Shown piece after piece: positions 9,679 through 17,576 of a stretch of 64,000 nucleotides of DNA. The stretch comes from an uncultured bacterium (GTDB taxonomy: Bacteria; Cyanobacteriota; Vampirovibrionia; Gastranaerophilales; Gastranaerophilaceae): positions 1 to 64,000 of the forward strand of contig CASEDF010000007.1 in NCBI GenBank assembly GCA_949286705.1. Direction: 5' to 3'. The translations under genes and the position numbers were made by a program. How positions within the stretch are numbered: position 1 is the stretch's first letter; each line of letters starts with the position of its first letter. The notes beneath the pieces were generated by a model. The model was not told the DNA's origin, did not search any database, and was given only the letters and a program-made list of their open reading frames with translations.

Positions 9679-10089
9679 TTAATTTTCCTTTCTTCTTGCA
9701 AGATATTGTTCCAGTATAATACAAGCGCTCTCAATATCAACCAGACCTTTATCTTTTCTGAAATTTATTTTTTTATTGCGTAAATTTTCTTCTGCTGTGT
9801 CAGACGTAAGTCTTTCATCTTCAAATATTATTTCATAACCCTCAATTTTTCGGGCAAATTCGCGGCAGTCTTTTGCTTGTGAACCTTCCGAATTGTCCAT
9901 ATTCAAGGGTAAACCGATTACTATTTTTTTTACATTGTTTTCTTTGGCTATTTTACGGATTGCTTCAAGCGCTTTATCTTCAGGCATCCTTTCAATATAT
10001 GAATGACCCGACGCCAGCATGAGTAAATAGTCGCTCAGCGCGATTCCTATACGTTTTGTGCCTATATCAAGCGCCATTATTTTGTACAT
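9679..10089 (-). CDS. ruvX: RuvX/YqgF-type Holliday junction resolvase-like nuclease
   Basis: About 136 residues with an RNase H-like fold. Visible family motifs are MALDIGTKRIGIALSD at the N-terminus, KKIVIGLPLNMDNSEG near residue 60, FEDERLTSDTAE near 95 and DIESACIILEQYL at the C-terminus, supplying the acidic residues of the active site. Family members act in 16S rRNA 5' maturation and possibly recombination. ATG 10089 is preferred because GAGGA lies nine bases upstream; ATG 10095 would leave only three bases. The start overlaps the end of the upstream gene by 13 bases. Confidence 0.93.
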   Translation of the reverse strand: MYKIMALDIGTKRIGIALSDYLLMLASGHSYIERMPEDKALEAIRKIAKENNVKKIVIGLPLNMDNSEGSQAKDCREFARKIEGYEIIFEDERLTSDTAEENLRNKKINFRKDKGLVDIESACIILEQYLARRKEN

Positions 10090-11663
10090 ACCCATAAATC
10101 CTCAATTTTTTCGATGATTTTATCCAGTTCATCAAGCGTATATCTGCCGTTATTCAGTTCAGTATTAAATTTTAGGCTTACGTAATATTCGTAAATGCTT
10201 TTTTTAAGAATATATTTGAAAAATTCACGCTTGAAATTTTCGTCAAAATGCAGGCTGTATAATAATTGTGCCTCATCAGATTTATTTTCGCAAAGTTTTA
10301 AATACGTTGAGGACAAAAGTCTTTGCGACCAGATGAAACTTTCTTCTTCGTAAAATACTCTGTCAACGTTATCTTCAACCAACAGGTTAAAATTTTCCGG
10401 CACATTCCGGGTCAAATCCTGAAATTCATCGCTGTAGTCAGCATCTAAAAACCACCTGTCAATAAATTCCATGTCTGTTATTTTTTCAAAATCTTCCTGC
10501 GTCAGCGGAATAAGTGTTAATTTTTTCGCAAGAATTTCTTTATATGATCTGTTGTCCCCGTCAATATCATTTAAAAGATTTTTCCAGCAAACGTATTCGT
10601 ACGGCAAAAGCCAGTTGTTTGAACTTTTTTGAGAAATTTTTTCGGCATTTAAAAGTATTGTCTTTAGATTTTCTGGAGTAATGGCGACTTCTTTTTCGTC
10701 TTTATAAAATCTTTCGATTATTTTGTCGCATTCAAATTTTGAAATTTCGTTGAAGCCGAAGCAGTCCCTGATTCCGTGGTAATCATCAATTACAATCGCA
10801 ACAAATCTTATTTTGCCCTCTTTTGTTTCCCTCGTAAAAATCAGCGCCTGATTTCCATGCCCGTCAGGGTAGGTTGTGCAGAATTTATACGGCTTAGATT
10901 CAGAAAGAATTTTTTTGTAAAATTCGTGTGTGTTATCTTCTCTGATACCTGCAATTTTAAGTGTCGAAAGACTTTTTTTGATAAGCGGTTTTAAAGTATC
11001 CCGTGAAGTTTCAAGGGCATTGTTCAATGCATGAAACGCAAGTTGTGATTTAGATTCCCCGAGAAGTTTGAGTGCCTCAAGCCCCGCGTCGCTGTCCGGC
11101 TGTGACAAAAATACAGGGATAAGCATATTACTCAGGGCGTCTTCCGTATAGTCAGAAGCAAGCGAATTTATCAGTGTAATTTTGTCATTATTGCTTAATG
11201 AGGTTAGAAAATCCAGAAAATCAATTTGCACTTCAGGGTTTACAATTGCGTTATCAAGAAGTTTTTTTGTATCGGCATCTAAAATTTCCGCGTTTAAAAG
11301 CTCATCACCCGTATCAAGCTCCCAATTTGTGTCGAGTCCGCGTAAAAAATTTACCGTAACTATTTTTACGTTATTCGGTGCAACCGGATTTTTGAGTAAT
11401 TCCCATAATTTTTTGCTCAATTCGTCTTTATCCGCATATCTTTCAAGTAAAAAGCAGATAATTGTTCCGTCATCGGTTTTTAAGTTGTAAAGCTCTTTGA
11501 AAAGAATTTTGGAGATGGTTCTTTTGTCATTCTGCGCATCAAGAAGTTTTATGCTGTCAATGTAGTTTGAAATATCGTTGACATCTTTAAATTTTGAAAT
11601 AAGGTTGATTATTTCAGCTTTTATCTCAAACGGATTAAGTTGTTTTACAGTATCGTTCGGCAT
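10077..11663 (-). CDS. Large cytoplasmic protein of unknown function with HEAT-like helical repeats
   Basis: About 528 residues, not recognised. The N-terminal half (to ~250) is a run of paired helices resembling HEAT repeats (SDAGLEALKLLGESKSQLAFHAL). A beta-rich middle segment contains FCTTYPDGHGNQALIFTRE and VAIVIDDYHGIRDCFGF near residues 260-310. The C-terminal third is again helical and acidic. There is no signal peptide or membrane segment. ATG 11663 shares one base with the stop of the zinc-finger gene (TAATG), showing coupling; an upstream TTG at 11684 is possible. Its place between two orphan Clp adaptor-docking proteins makes a proteolysis link worth considering, but nothing in the sequence proves it. 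Confidence 0.8.
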   Translation of the reverse strand: MPNDTVKQLNPFEIKAEIINLISKFKDVNDISNYIDSIKLLDAQNDKRTISKILFKELYNLKTDDGTIICFLLERYADKDELSKKLWELLKNPVAPNNVKIVTVNFLRGLDTNWELDTGDELLNAEILDADTKKLLDNAIVNPEVQIDFLDFLTSLSNNDKITLINSLASDYTEDALSNMLIPVFLSQPDSDAGLEALKLLGESKSQLAFHALNNALETSRDTLKPLIKKSLSTLKIAGIREDNTHEFYKKILSESKPYKFCTTYPDGHGNQALIFTRETKEGKIRFVAIVIDDYHGIRDCFGFNEISKFECDKIIERFYKDEKEVAITPENLKTILLNAEKISQKSSNNWLLPYEYVCWKNLLNDIDGDNRSYKEILAKKLTLIPLTQEDFEKITDMEFIDRWFLDADYSDEFQDLTRNVPENFNLLVEDNVDRVFYEEESFIWSQRLLSSTYLKLCENKSDEAQLLYSLHFDENFKREFFKYILKKSIYEYYVSLKFNTELNNGRYTLDELDKIIEKIEDLWVCTK

Positions 11664-11920
11664 TATTTTCTGGCTTTCCCCCAAAAAGCGTCCAAAATCT
11701 GTTGCGCTTCCGCAGACGGCATTCTGTCGTTAAGTATAAGATATTGAACAGCTATCATCGCGCATTCTGAACAGATATTTACACCCGGTCCCTGTACCAT
11801 TTTTAATACCTGTGTGTTAGGTCTGCCGCAAAAACTGCAATAGACAAGTCCGTTATCTTCGTTTTCGTTATGTTTTTCGTTATGTTCTTTTTTTGCCCCT
11901 AATTTAACGACTTTTGCCAT
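11663..11920 (-). CDS. Stand-alone ClpX-type C4 zinc-finger protein
   Basis: This 85-residue protein has a basic, His/Asn-rich N-terminus and then the ClpX zinc-binding domain: CSFCG, LKMVQGPGVNICSEC and a following helix. The two CxxC pairs are intact. In full-length ClpX this domain dimerises and docks adaptors and some substrates. Here it ends about 25 residues later with no ATPase. ATG 11920 has AAGGAG nine bases upstream; an ATG six bases earlier is only three bases from it. It is the first gene of the minus-strand operon, transcribed from the promoter at 11944-11972. Confidence 0.85.
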   Translation of the reverse strand: MAKVVKLGAKKEHNEKHNENEDNGLVYCSFCGRPNTQVLKMVQGPGVNICSECAMIAVQYLILNDRMPSAEAQQILDAFWGKARK

Positions 11921-11943
11921 GCACATATTCTCCTTTTGTTTTA

Positions 11944-11972
11944 ATTGTAACTTAAATTAATAAAATTTGCCA
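11944..11972 (-). promoter_or_regulatory. Promoter of the ClpX-zinc-finger/ruvX/tilS operon
   Basis: On the minus strand TGGCAA (11972-11967), a 17-base spacer and TACAAT (11949-11944). The -35 hexamer is the reverse complement of the -35 of the divergent lipoprotein promoter, so the two promoters share the same six base pairs. Confidence 0.5.
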
Positions 11973-11995
11973 TATTTTTATTTTTCCCTTATAAT
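11967..11995 (+). promoter_or_regulatory. Promoter of the lipoprotein-lgt operon
   Basis: TTGCCA at 11967-11972, exactly 17 bases, then a perfect TATAAT at 11990-11995. The expected start near 12002 gives a leader of about 27 bases with an AGAGGGG ribosome site. Confidence 0.8.
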
Positions 11996-12028
11996 TACTT
12001 TACAGATGTTTTGTAAAGAGGGGATTAG

Positions 12029-12607
12029 ATGAAAAAGGCTTTATTACTGGCAAGTATATTATTTGTATCCGTAATGTCAACTGCCTGTATTAACAATTTT
12101 GCGGTACAGGAATTAAATTCCAAGGCTAAAATTTATATGGAAGAGGGCGATTATAACGCAGCAATCGAGCGTCTTAAATCAAGTATTGATCTTGATGATA
12201 CGATTTTTGAAACGCATTATAACCTTGCTGTAGCGTATACTCAGGCTGAGGAGTATGCTAATGCTATTGAAGCATATAAGGACGCTATAAATTTGAACCC
12301 CGATATGCCTGATTCGTATTATTCTCTTGCAGTTGCAGAAGAAAATTTGACTGTTGATTTGAAAAGCGGTGCTGTAAGACTTAATGAAGAAGGCGCAATT
12401 TATGCTCCTGATGATTTGGCAGATGAAGAAGCAAAGTATGAACCTGATGAAGCTGTTTTAACAATGATTACTTCATTGAAAAGTGACGCACTGAAAAATT
12501 ATCAGACATATCTTGAAAAAGCGCCTCAATCTGCTGATGCGGAAGAAGTTAAACAAAAAATTGAAGCTTTGAAATCAGCGCTTCAAGCTCCTGCGGTCGA
12601 ACAATGA
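12029..12607 (+). CDS. TPR-containing lipoprotein
   Basis: The first ~20 residues are a signal sequence ending in a probable lipobox (MSTAC; the -3 residue is Ser, which is atypical), so the mature protein would carry a lipid on Cys20. Residues ~25-110 hold two to three TPR helical pairs (AKIYMEEGDYNAAIERLKSS, HYNLAVAYTQAEEYANAIEAY, SYYSLAVAEENL). The C-terminal part is acidic and ends with a further helix. It probably acts as a scaffold at the cell envelope. It overlaps lgt by four bases (ATGA), so the modifying enzyme and this substrate-type protein are made together. Confidence 0.85.
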   Translation: MKKALLLASILFVSVMSTACINNFAVQELNSKAKIYMEEGDYNAAIERLKSSIDLDDTIFETHYNLAVAYTQAEEYANAIEAYKDAINLNPDMPDSYYSLAVAEENLTVDLKSGAVRLNEEGAIYAPDDLADEEAKYEPDEAVLTMITSLKSDALKNYQTYLEKAPQSADAEEVKQKIEALKSALQAPAVEQ

Positions 12608-13380
12608 TAATTCAATCCCCCGGAGAGATTGCCTTTAATATTTTTAATTTTCCTGTATATTCATACGGGATAATTCTTGCGTTTGCTGTATTCTTGGGTG
12701 TGTGTACGGCAGAAATCCTCGCGAAAAAGTTTTCTGATATACCCGAAAACTTTTTTGTAGATAATTCGCCTGCCGTAATCATTGCCGGGATATTTGGTGC
12801 ACGGCTTTATTATTGTATTGTAAATTATCCCTACTATATACATAACCCTTTGGAAATTTTTGATATCCGTCAGGGCGGGTTGTCAATCCATGGCATGCTT
12901 ATTGCCGGTATTATTACGTTTTACTTTCTTGCTAAAAAATATCGTGTTAATTTGTTAAGGCTTCTGGATGTGCTGGCATGTTCTGTTATTCTTGCGCAAT
13001 CTGCCGGACGCTGGGGAAATTTTTTTAATTCGGAGGCTTTCGGGTATCCGACAGGCGGTAATTGGGGAGTTTTTATCCCTGTTTCCCAAAGACCTGTTGA
13101 ATTTTTGAATTATGAATTTTTTCATCCTGCGTTTTTGTACGAATCTTTTTTGGACTTAGTCATTTTTGCGGTGCTTATTTTTATTCTTAGAAGAACACGG
13201 GCAGGCTGTACTTTTTTCTGGTATTTGATTTTGTATTCTGTGGTCAGAATTTTTGTGGAATATTTCAGAATTGACAGTGTTTTAAATATCGGCGGATTTC
13301 CGATAGCGCAGGTGGTTTCGGTATTGCTGATTATTGCCGGCGTCATCGGGTTAAAGACGGTTAATTGTAAAAGATACTAA
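12604..13380 (+). CDS. lgt: Prolipoprotein diacylglyceryl transferase
   Basis: A 258-residue inner-membrane protein with about seven hydrophobic segments. Lgt hallmarks are visible: GARLYY near residue 65, IRQGGLSIHGMLIAGI near 90 with the conserved HG, and AGRWGNFFNSEAFGYPT near 135-150 (the Lgt signature). It transfers diacylglycerol from phosphatidylglycerol to the lipobox Cys of prolipoproteins. The ATG lies inside the stop of the lipoprotein gene. Confidence 0.96.
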   Translation: MIIQSPGEIAFNIFNFPVYSYGIILAFAVFLGVCTAEILAKKFSDIPENFFVDNSPAVIIAGIFGARLYYCIVNYPYYIHNPLEIFDIRQGGLSIHGMLIAGIITFYFLAKKYRVNLLRLLDVLACSVILAQSAGRWGNFFNSEAFGYPTGGNWGVFIPVSQRPVEFLNYEFFHPAFLYESFLDLVIFAVLIFILRRTRAGCTFFWYLILYSVVRIFVEYFRIDSVLNIGGFPIAQVVSVLLIIAGVIGLKTVNCKRY

Positions 13381-13411
13381 GTTACCGTGGCGGTAAAAGC
13401 ATAGTATTTCA

Positions 13412-14397
13412 TTATTTAGGCAAATTTTTAAAATAATCTTTTGTATTCATTGCTTTATATGCACATGTGAAACCGTTGTATTCATTATCTGTTTCGTAAT
13501 TACAATAAAGATCTGCATTGTTGTATTTTGGTGCCTCAGGGTGCCCCAGAGGGTAAACAATGTCATTTTTGCCGATTATAAATGCAAAAGTGTCTATCCC
13601 CATTCTGTTAGGTTTGTTGAAAATACCGTTTAAGTCTATAGATATTATTGGAGATTTGCTTTCGCTGCCTGTTTCGCATAGAATTGTCATTCCGTTGTTT
13701 AATTGGAATGAGCCGTCGTCAAGTAAACGACCCGCAAATGTTGTTGTCCCGAGCAAAGTTTTATATGCTGTCAGCAGTTCATCATTGGATACTATTGCCA
13801 TGTTTTTATTCGTACTGTCTTTTGTATACATGTTTTTAAATGCCAGAGAAAAATTGTAAACAAATGTTTTTTCTTTTGCAAAAGAAATGTCGTTTCCTGT
13901 CCAGGTTTTGCCGTAAACCCAGATATCTTGTGAATGTAAATAGCTTATGGCGTTTGTTGTAAGCGTATATGCCTGTTTTAATTTTGTTTCGTATTGTTTT
14001 GCCTGAAAATTGTTTATGAGTGTCGGAATTGTCATGGCCGCTACAATACCGATGATGCCGAGTGTGATTAGCACCTCAGCGAGTGTAAACGCGGCACGAC
14101 GAAGGCTGTCTGACGTAGCATCGGCTTTCTTTTTAAAGCCGTTAAGACGATATGACGTTAGGACGTTAAGTTCTTTACTGTGAGCTTTGCTTGCGTCTTT
14201 GTCACCCTGAACTCGTTTCAGGGACTCATCAACTTTTCTGTCGGCTTGGTAAAGCCGACCTGCATTTTTAATTTGTTGACGTGTTTCCGGCACTTCGTGA
14301 GGATATATAAAACTAAAATCCTTAAAACCTAAACACCGAGCTAACCTCGGGGGGGGGCGACTATCTGAACCGCTTTTGTAGTAATCTTTTTCAACAT
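13412..14397 (-). CDS. Type IV prepilin-like protein with long repeat-filled leader; start codon out of frame at a C9 tract
   Basis: The prepilin core is read from about 14091 downward: AAFTLAEVLITLGIIGIVAA, Glu5 present and Ala (not Gly) before the cleavage site, then a ~225-residue globular domain with several Cys. The best start is ATG 14397, with AGGAG seven bases upstream and a good promoter. That ATG is not in the prepilin frame: after 18 codons, just past a run of nine C, it meets TAG at 14343-14341. With C7 or C10 the ATG frame would join the prepilin frame and give a leader of ~102 residues. The related gene at 35468 has C7 and is in frame. The prepilin frame itself is open from 14458 but has no good start. 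I read it as a phase-OFF gene; a sequencing error in the tract is the alternative. Confidence 0.75.
14139..14170 (-). repeat. Four tandem 8-bp units in the prepilin leader
   Basis: Read on the plus strand: CCGTTAAG, ACGATATG, ACGTTAGG, ACGTTAAG. The array lies about 45 bases before the FTLAEV codons. Eight is not a multiple of three, so gain or loss of a unit would shift the reading frame. A similar 8-bp family occurs in the 28184 gene. Confidence 0.6.
14198..14259. repeat. Two palindromic repeats inside the prepilin leader
   Basis: CCCTGAA-CTCGT-TTCAGGG at 14205-14223 and GTCGGCTT-GGTA-AAGCCGAC at 14240-14259 are perfect hairpins in the coding region. Bases 14198-14218 also match 28652-28672 in the second prepilin leader exactly over 21 bases (opposite strand). 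Confidence 0.7.
14349..14357 (-). repeat. Homopolymeric C9 tract in the prepilin 5' coding region
   Basis: Nine G on the plus strand (C on the coding strand), 40 to 48 bases into the gene counting from ATG 14397. Such tracts slip during replication. C9 puts the ATG out of frame with the prepilin; C7 or C10 would restore it. Confidence 0.85.
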
Positions 14398-14419
14398 AAT
14401 AACTCTCCTTTTCCCTTTT

Positions 14420-14448
14420 ATTAAATATTATTTTGCATATTTTGTCAA
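14420..14448 (-). promoter_or_regulatory. Promoter of the 14397 prepilin gene
   Basis: Minus-strand TTGACA (14448-14443), 17 bases, TTTAAT (14425-14420). The same arrangement and much of the surrounding sequence recur upstream of the prepilin gene at 35468, so the two genes share a promoter module. Confidence 0.7.
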
Positions 14449-14493
14449 GGTAATACAATTGATTTTTGTTTATGTTTTGAAAATAATAATTTT

Positions 14494-15660
14494 ATGAATA
14501 AAAAATCCGGACATTTGCCGCGCATCTGGCTTGCGGGCGGACATTTTGTAAACGATATTTATACAGGGTTTCTTAACCCTATTATGCCGTTTATTGCCGC
14601 AAAAATAGGAATTTCTATGGCAGTTGCGACTGTTGTTTTGAGTATGTCGCATATTTTTTCGTCGCTTTTGCAGCCTATTTTCGGATTTTTCGCTGATAAT
14701 ATGCTCAAGCGTGCCTTTATTTTCTGGGGGTTGCTTTTTACATCATGTTTTATACCGTTTGCGCCGGCGTCTCAAACTTTGCCGGTTATGATTGTTTTTA
14801 TTATTCTGGGAAGCCTCGGTTCAAGCCTTTTTCACCCTCAAGCACTCGGGCTTGCAAATAAATATGCCGGATCCGACAGAGTTAAATATATGGGAATTTT
14901 CCTCGGAATGGGAACTCTTGGCTATTCGGTCGGACCGCTGTTGTCGGCTTATGTCGCACAATTCTGGGGACTGAATAAAATGCCTGTCCTTTCGGTTATC
15001 GGGTTTATTTGGGCATGTGTTATGTTTAGATTTGTACCTAAGATTTCAAATTTAAAAATTGTAAAGCCTCATTATGAGTTGAAAACAGCTTTTAAAACCA
15101 TTCTCGGTAATCGTAAATTGAATATTTTAAATGTGATTTCAATGCTGAAGTCTTTAATTTCTACTTCTTGTTTTATTTTATTACCGTTTTTGTGGAAAAG
15201 CATGGGGTATTCACCGTTTTTTATCGGTGCAGCATTATTTGTGTTTATTTTCGTGGGAGGAATAGGCTCAATGCTCAGCAATAAATTTGAAAAACTCGTC
15301 GGAACCCGTAATGTTTTTTATTTTTCCATGATTTCAACTCTGCCTTTGATGTTTTTATTTGTATTGACGTATAAAGTTTTCCCTGCGTTTTCTTTTGCGG
15401 TTTATTTCGTAATGGGATTTGTCACTATGCTTGCGGTGCCTGTCACTATGAATATGGCGCAGAGTATTATCCCTGAATATAAAAGCATTATCGGCGGATT
15501 TATTAACGGTTTTTCGTGGGGAATTGTTGCACTCATTATGTCTCTAAACGGTTATGTTGCACAAAAATTCGGTATTACAAATGTCCTTTTAGGTGTTTCT
15601 ATAATCCCCGCACTGTTTTCCGTTTTTGTTAAATATTTGTTTGACGAGCGCTTAAGCTAA
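14494..15660 (+). CDS. MFS transporter of the fosmidomycin-resistance (Fsr) type
   Basis: This 388-residue protein has 12 predicted membrane segments and no signal peptide. The N-terminal GGHFVNDIYTGFLNPIMPFI and the segment LGSSLFHPQALGLA are characteristic of the Fsr branch of the major facilitator superfamily (drug or small-molecule efflux). Actual substrate unknown. No good ribosome site precedes the ATG; AATAAT at 14482-14487 lies six bases before it, so this may be another leaderless gene. It is divergent from the 14397 prepilin gene. Its last nine bases overlap a small minus-strand ORF. Confidence 0.88.
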   Translation: MNKKSGHLPRIWLAGGHFVNDIYTGFLNPIMPFIAAKIGISMAVATVVLSMSHIFSSLLQPIFGFFADNMLKRAFIFWGLLFTSCFIPFAPASQTLPVMIVFIILGSLGSSLFHPQALGLANKYAGSDRVKYMGIFLGMGTLGYSVGPLLSAYVAQFWGLNKMPVLSVIGFIWACVMFRFVPKISNLKIVKPHYELKTAFKTILGNRKLNILNVISMLKSLISTSCFILLPFLWKSMGYSPFFIGAALFVFIFVGGIGSMLSNKFEKLVGTRNVFYFSMISTLPLMFLFVLTYKVFPAFSFAVYFVMGFVTMLAVPVTMNMAQSIIPEYKSIIGGFINGFSWGIVALIMSLNGYVAQKFGITNVLLGVSIIPALFSVFVKYLFDERLS

Positions 15661-15831
15661 TACGTCTAAATTTTTACCGTGCTCTCTCATATTGCTGTTT
15701 TTTGGCGTGTCGTCTGCAGTATTATTTTTATTCTGCATAATTTGAGTATTTTTGTCGCCGTTAAAAGTATTTTGTGTTTTGTAATTATTCGTCTTTACGG
15801 CTGTCAGCTTCGCTATGGATGATACCAGCAT
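15652..15831 (-). CDS. Small (59-residue) hypothetical protein with an N-terminal TFNG motif
   Basis: The polar, Asn/Lys/Thr-rich protein begins MLVSSIAKLTAVK and contains NTFNGDKN at residues 21-28, similar to the F-x-G motif near the N-terminus of three larger proteins in this window (starts 39370, 40939, 51654). It has no hydrophobic segment. A GGGG stretch lies seven bases before the ATG, and a possible promoter (TTGCCA, 17 bases, TACGAT) lies upstream at 15868-15896. Its end overlaps the MFS gene by nine bases. It could be a chance ORF. Confidence 0.45.
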   Translation of the reverse strand: MLVSSIAKLTAVKTNNYKTQNTFNGDKNTQIMQNKNNTADDTPKNSNMREHGKNLDVLA

Positions 15832-16066
15832 CTCTTAACCCCAAAATTTCTTAACTACTTTTTTATCGTATTATAAACATCACTTTTTGGCAAATTCTTA
15901 ATATAAATTTTTGTAACAAAAACAGAACTTCTTGAATTTAGGTAAAAAGTATATACTTTATATATATAAGAACATTAAATTAACACGAAAGATGTTAAGA
16001 GAGAGATTATTTCCGTTTAAGTAAAGAGAGACAAACTTCCTATTCCTATTTCCTAGAGAAAAATTT
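15832..16066. other. AT-rich intergenic stretch, possible small RNA upstream of a strong terminator
   Basis: No protein longer than about ten residues fits here. The plus strand has TATA-rich sequence near 15950-15970 and then about 100 bases of purine-rich sequence (repeated AGAGAG) leading straight into the terminator at 16067. Because no coding gene on the plus strand ends there, a short non-coding transcript is possible. The left part holds the promoter region of the 59-residue ORF. Confidence 0.3.
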
Positions 16067-16092
16067 AAGCCCCTTAAAAGGGGCTTTTTTTT
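16067..16092. terminator. Bidirectional rho-independent terminator at the pyk 3' end
   Basis: AAGCCCC-TTAAAA-GGGGCTT with eight T on the plus strand and TTAAATTTTT on the minus strand. It overlaps the pyk stop codon, so it ends pyk and also any plus-strand transcript. Confidence 0.85.
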
Positions 16093-17527
16093 ATGCTGCT
16101 TCATCGATTTTGTGGATTTTTATGAAATTCGTTCCGCCGACAAGAACGTTAGGAACGGAACCCGTTATGATTACGGTATCTTGAGAATTGAAGTTAAGTT
16201 TTTTCATCAGAAATTTATCCATTCTATCGAGTGATGAGCGGTCAATTTTTCTTTCAAATTTGAATGTAATCGGGAAAACCGCTCTGTATAATTTGATAGC
16301 TCTGCAGATTTTTAAATCCGGACAGCAGGCAAGAATAGGAACGGAAGGTTTGCTTTCGGATAAAAATACCGGAGTAAAACCGCTACCCGTCAGGGCAACA
16401 ATTGCCTTTATGTTAGGCACTTTTTTAATCATGTCTGAAAGCGCCATGCCGATTGCCATTGCTTGAGTATTGTTCTGGTCAATCATCCTTTTCGGGAAAC
16501 AGTTGTGGTGTAAAAACAGACTGTTTTCGGCATTTTCCGCAATTAATTTCATCATTTTGACTGCTTCTACAGGATATTTGCCTGCAGCTGTTTCGCCGGA
16601 GAGCATAATTGCATCAGTTCCGTCTAATATTGCGTTTGCTACGTCAGAGGCTTCCGCGCGGGTCGGAATCGGGTTTTCTATCATGCTTTCAAGCATTTGT
16701 GTCGCGACAATTACGGCTTTGCTTTTGAAATTTGCTTTTTTGATTATTGTTTTCTGGACAATAGGAACTTTTTCGGTTGAAATTTCAATACCTAAATCTC
16801 CTCTTGCAACCATGATTCCGTCGGAAAGTTCAATAATTTCATCAATATTATCAACAGCCTGCGGTTTTTCTATTTTTGAAATTATTCTGATATCGCTGTT
16901 TTTTGAGTGTAGTATTTCTCGCAATTGAGCAACGTCATCGGCAGTTCTTACAAATGAAAGTCCAATGTAATCAATATTATTTTCAACGGCAAAATTAATA
17001 AATATTCTGTCACGTTCTGTTAAAACATCAATGCTGCCTGTAGAACCCGGAATATTTATCCCTTTGCGTTGTTTTAAAAGTCCGTCTGTCAGAACTTTCG
17101 CATATATTACATCTCCTTCAACTTTTTCTACTATAAGTTGAAGTTTCCCGTCATCTATAAGAATTTTTTCACCTTTTTTAACGTCTTTGGCTATTCCTGC
17201 ATAGTCTACAGGAATGATGTCGTCGGTTATTTTATCCTGATGGCGGAATTTTAGTATTTCCCCTTTTTTTATTTCAATCGGGTTATCCAAATTTCCGATT
17301 CGGATTTTCGGACCTTGTAGATCCAGTAATACCGGAATAAGTGTTTTTTCGTCTTTTTCTACTTCTCTGATCAGATTTAGGGTTTTCTGGTGAACTTCCG
17401 GTGTTTCGTGTGATGAATTTATGCGGAACATTGTAACACCGGCTTTAAACAAATCACGTATTTTTTCTTTAGTGTTGCTGGCAGGACCTAATGTTGCAAC
17501 AATCTTCGTCATAGTGTAATCTTCCAT
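16091..17527 (-). CDS. pyk: Pyruvate kinase (glycolysis)
   Basis: The 478-residue protein shows the complete PK pattern: TKIVATLGPAS, MFRINSSH, DLQGPKIRIG, the active-site signature ISKIEKPQAVDNIDEI with the catalytic Lys, VARGDLGIE, ATQMLESMI and DAIMLSGETAAGKYP. It makes ATP and pyruvate from phosphoenolpyruvate. The extra C-terminal PEP-utiliser-like domain of some Firmicutes enzymes is absent. ATG 17527 is preferred over ATG 17512 because AGAGGAG lies five bases before it. It stands alone between two terminators; gpmI and the oxaloacetate decarboxylase genes elsewhere in the window feed the same PEP/pyruvate node. Confidence 0.97.
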   Translation of the reverse strand: MEDYTMTKIVATLGPASNTKEKIRDLFKAGVTMFRINSSHETPEVHQKTLNLIREVEKDEKTLIPVLLDLQGPKIRIGNLDNPIEIKKGEILKFRHQDKITDDIIPVDYAGIAKDVKKGEKILIDDGKLQLIVEKVEGDVIYAKVLTDGLLKQRKGINIPGSTGSIDVLTERDRIFINFAVENNIDYIGLSFVRTADDVAQLREILHSKNSDIRIISKIEKPQAVDNIDEIIELSDGIMVARGDLGIEISTEKVPIVQKTIIKKANFKSKAVIVATQMLESMIENPIPTRAEASDVANAILDGTDAIMLSGETAAGKYPVEAVKMMKLIAENAENSLFLHHNCFPKRMIDQNNTQAMAIGMALSDMIKKVPNIKAIVALTGSGFTPVFLSESKPSVPILACCPDLKICRAIKLYRAVFPITFKFERKIDRSSLDRMDKFLMKKLNFNSQDTVIITGSVPNVLVGGTNFIKIHKIDEAA

Positions 17528-17576
17528 TGTGTCTCCTCTTATGTATATTAATTTATTTTTAAATTATAATTATGAC

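Noticed and set aside
13381-13411. Terminator between lgt and the convergent prepilin gene
   Set aside because: GTTACCGTGGCGGTAAAAG has only a short imperfect stem and no T run.
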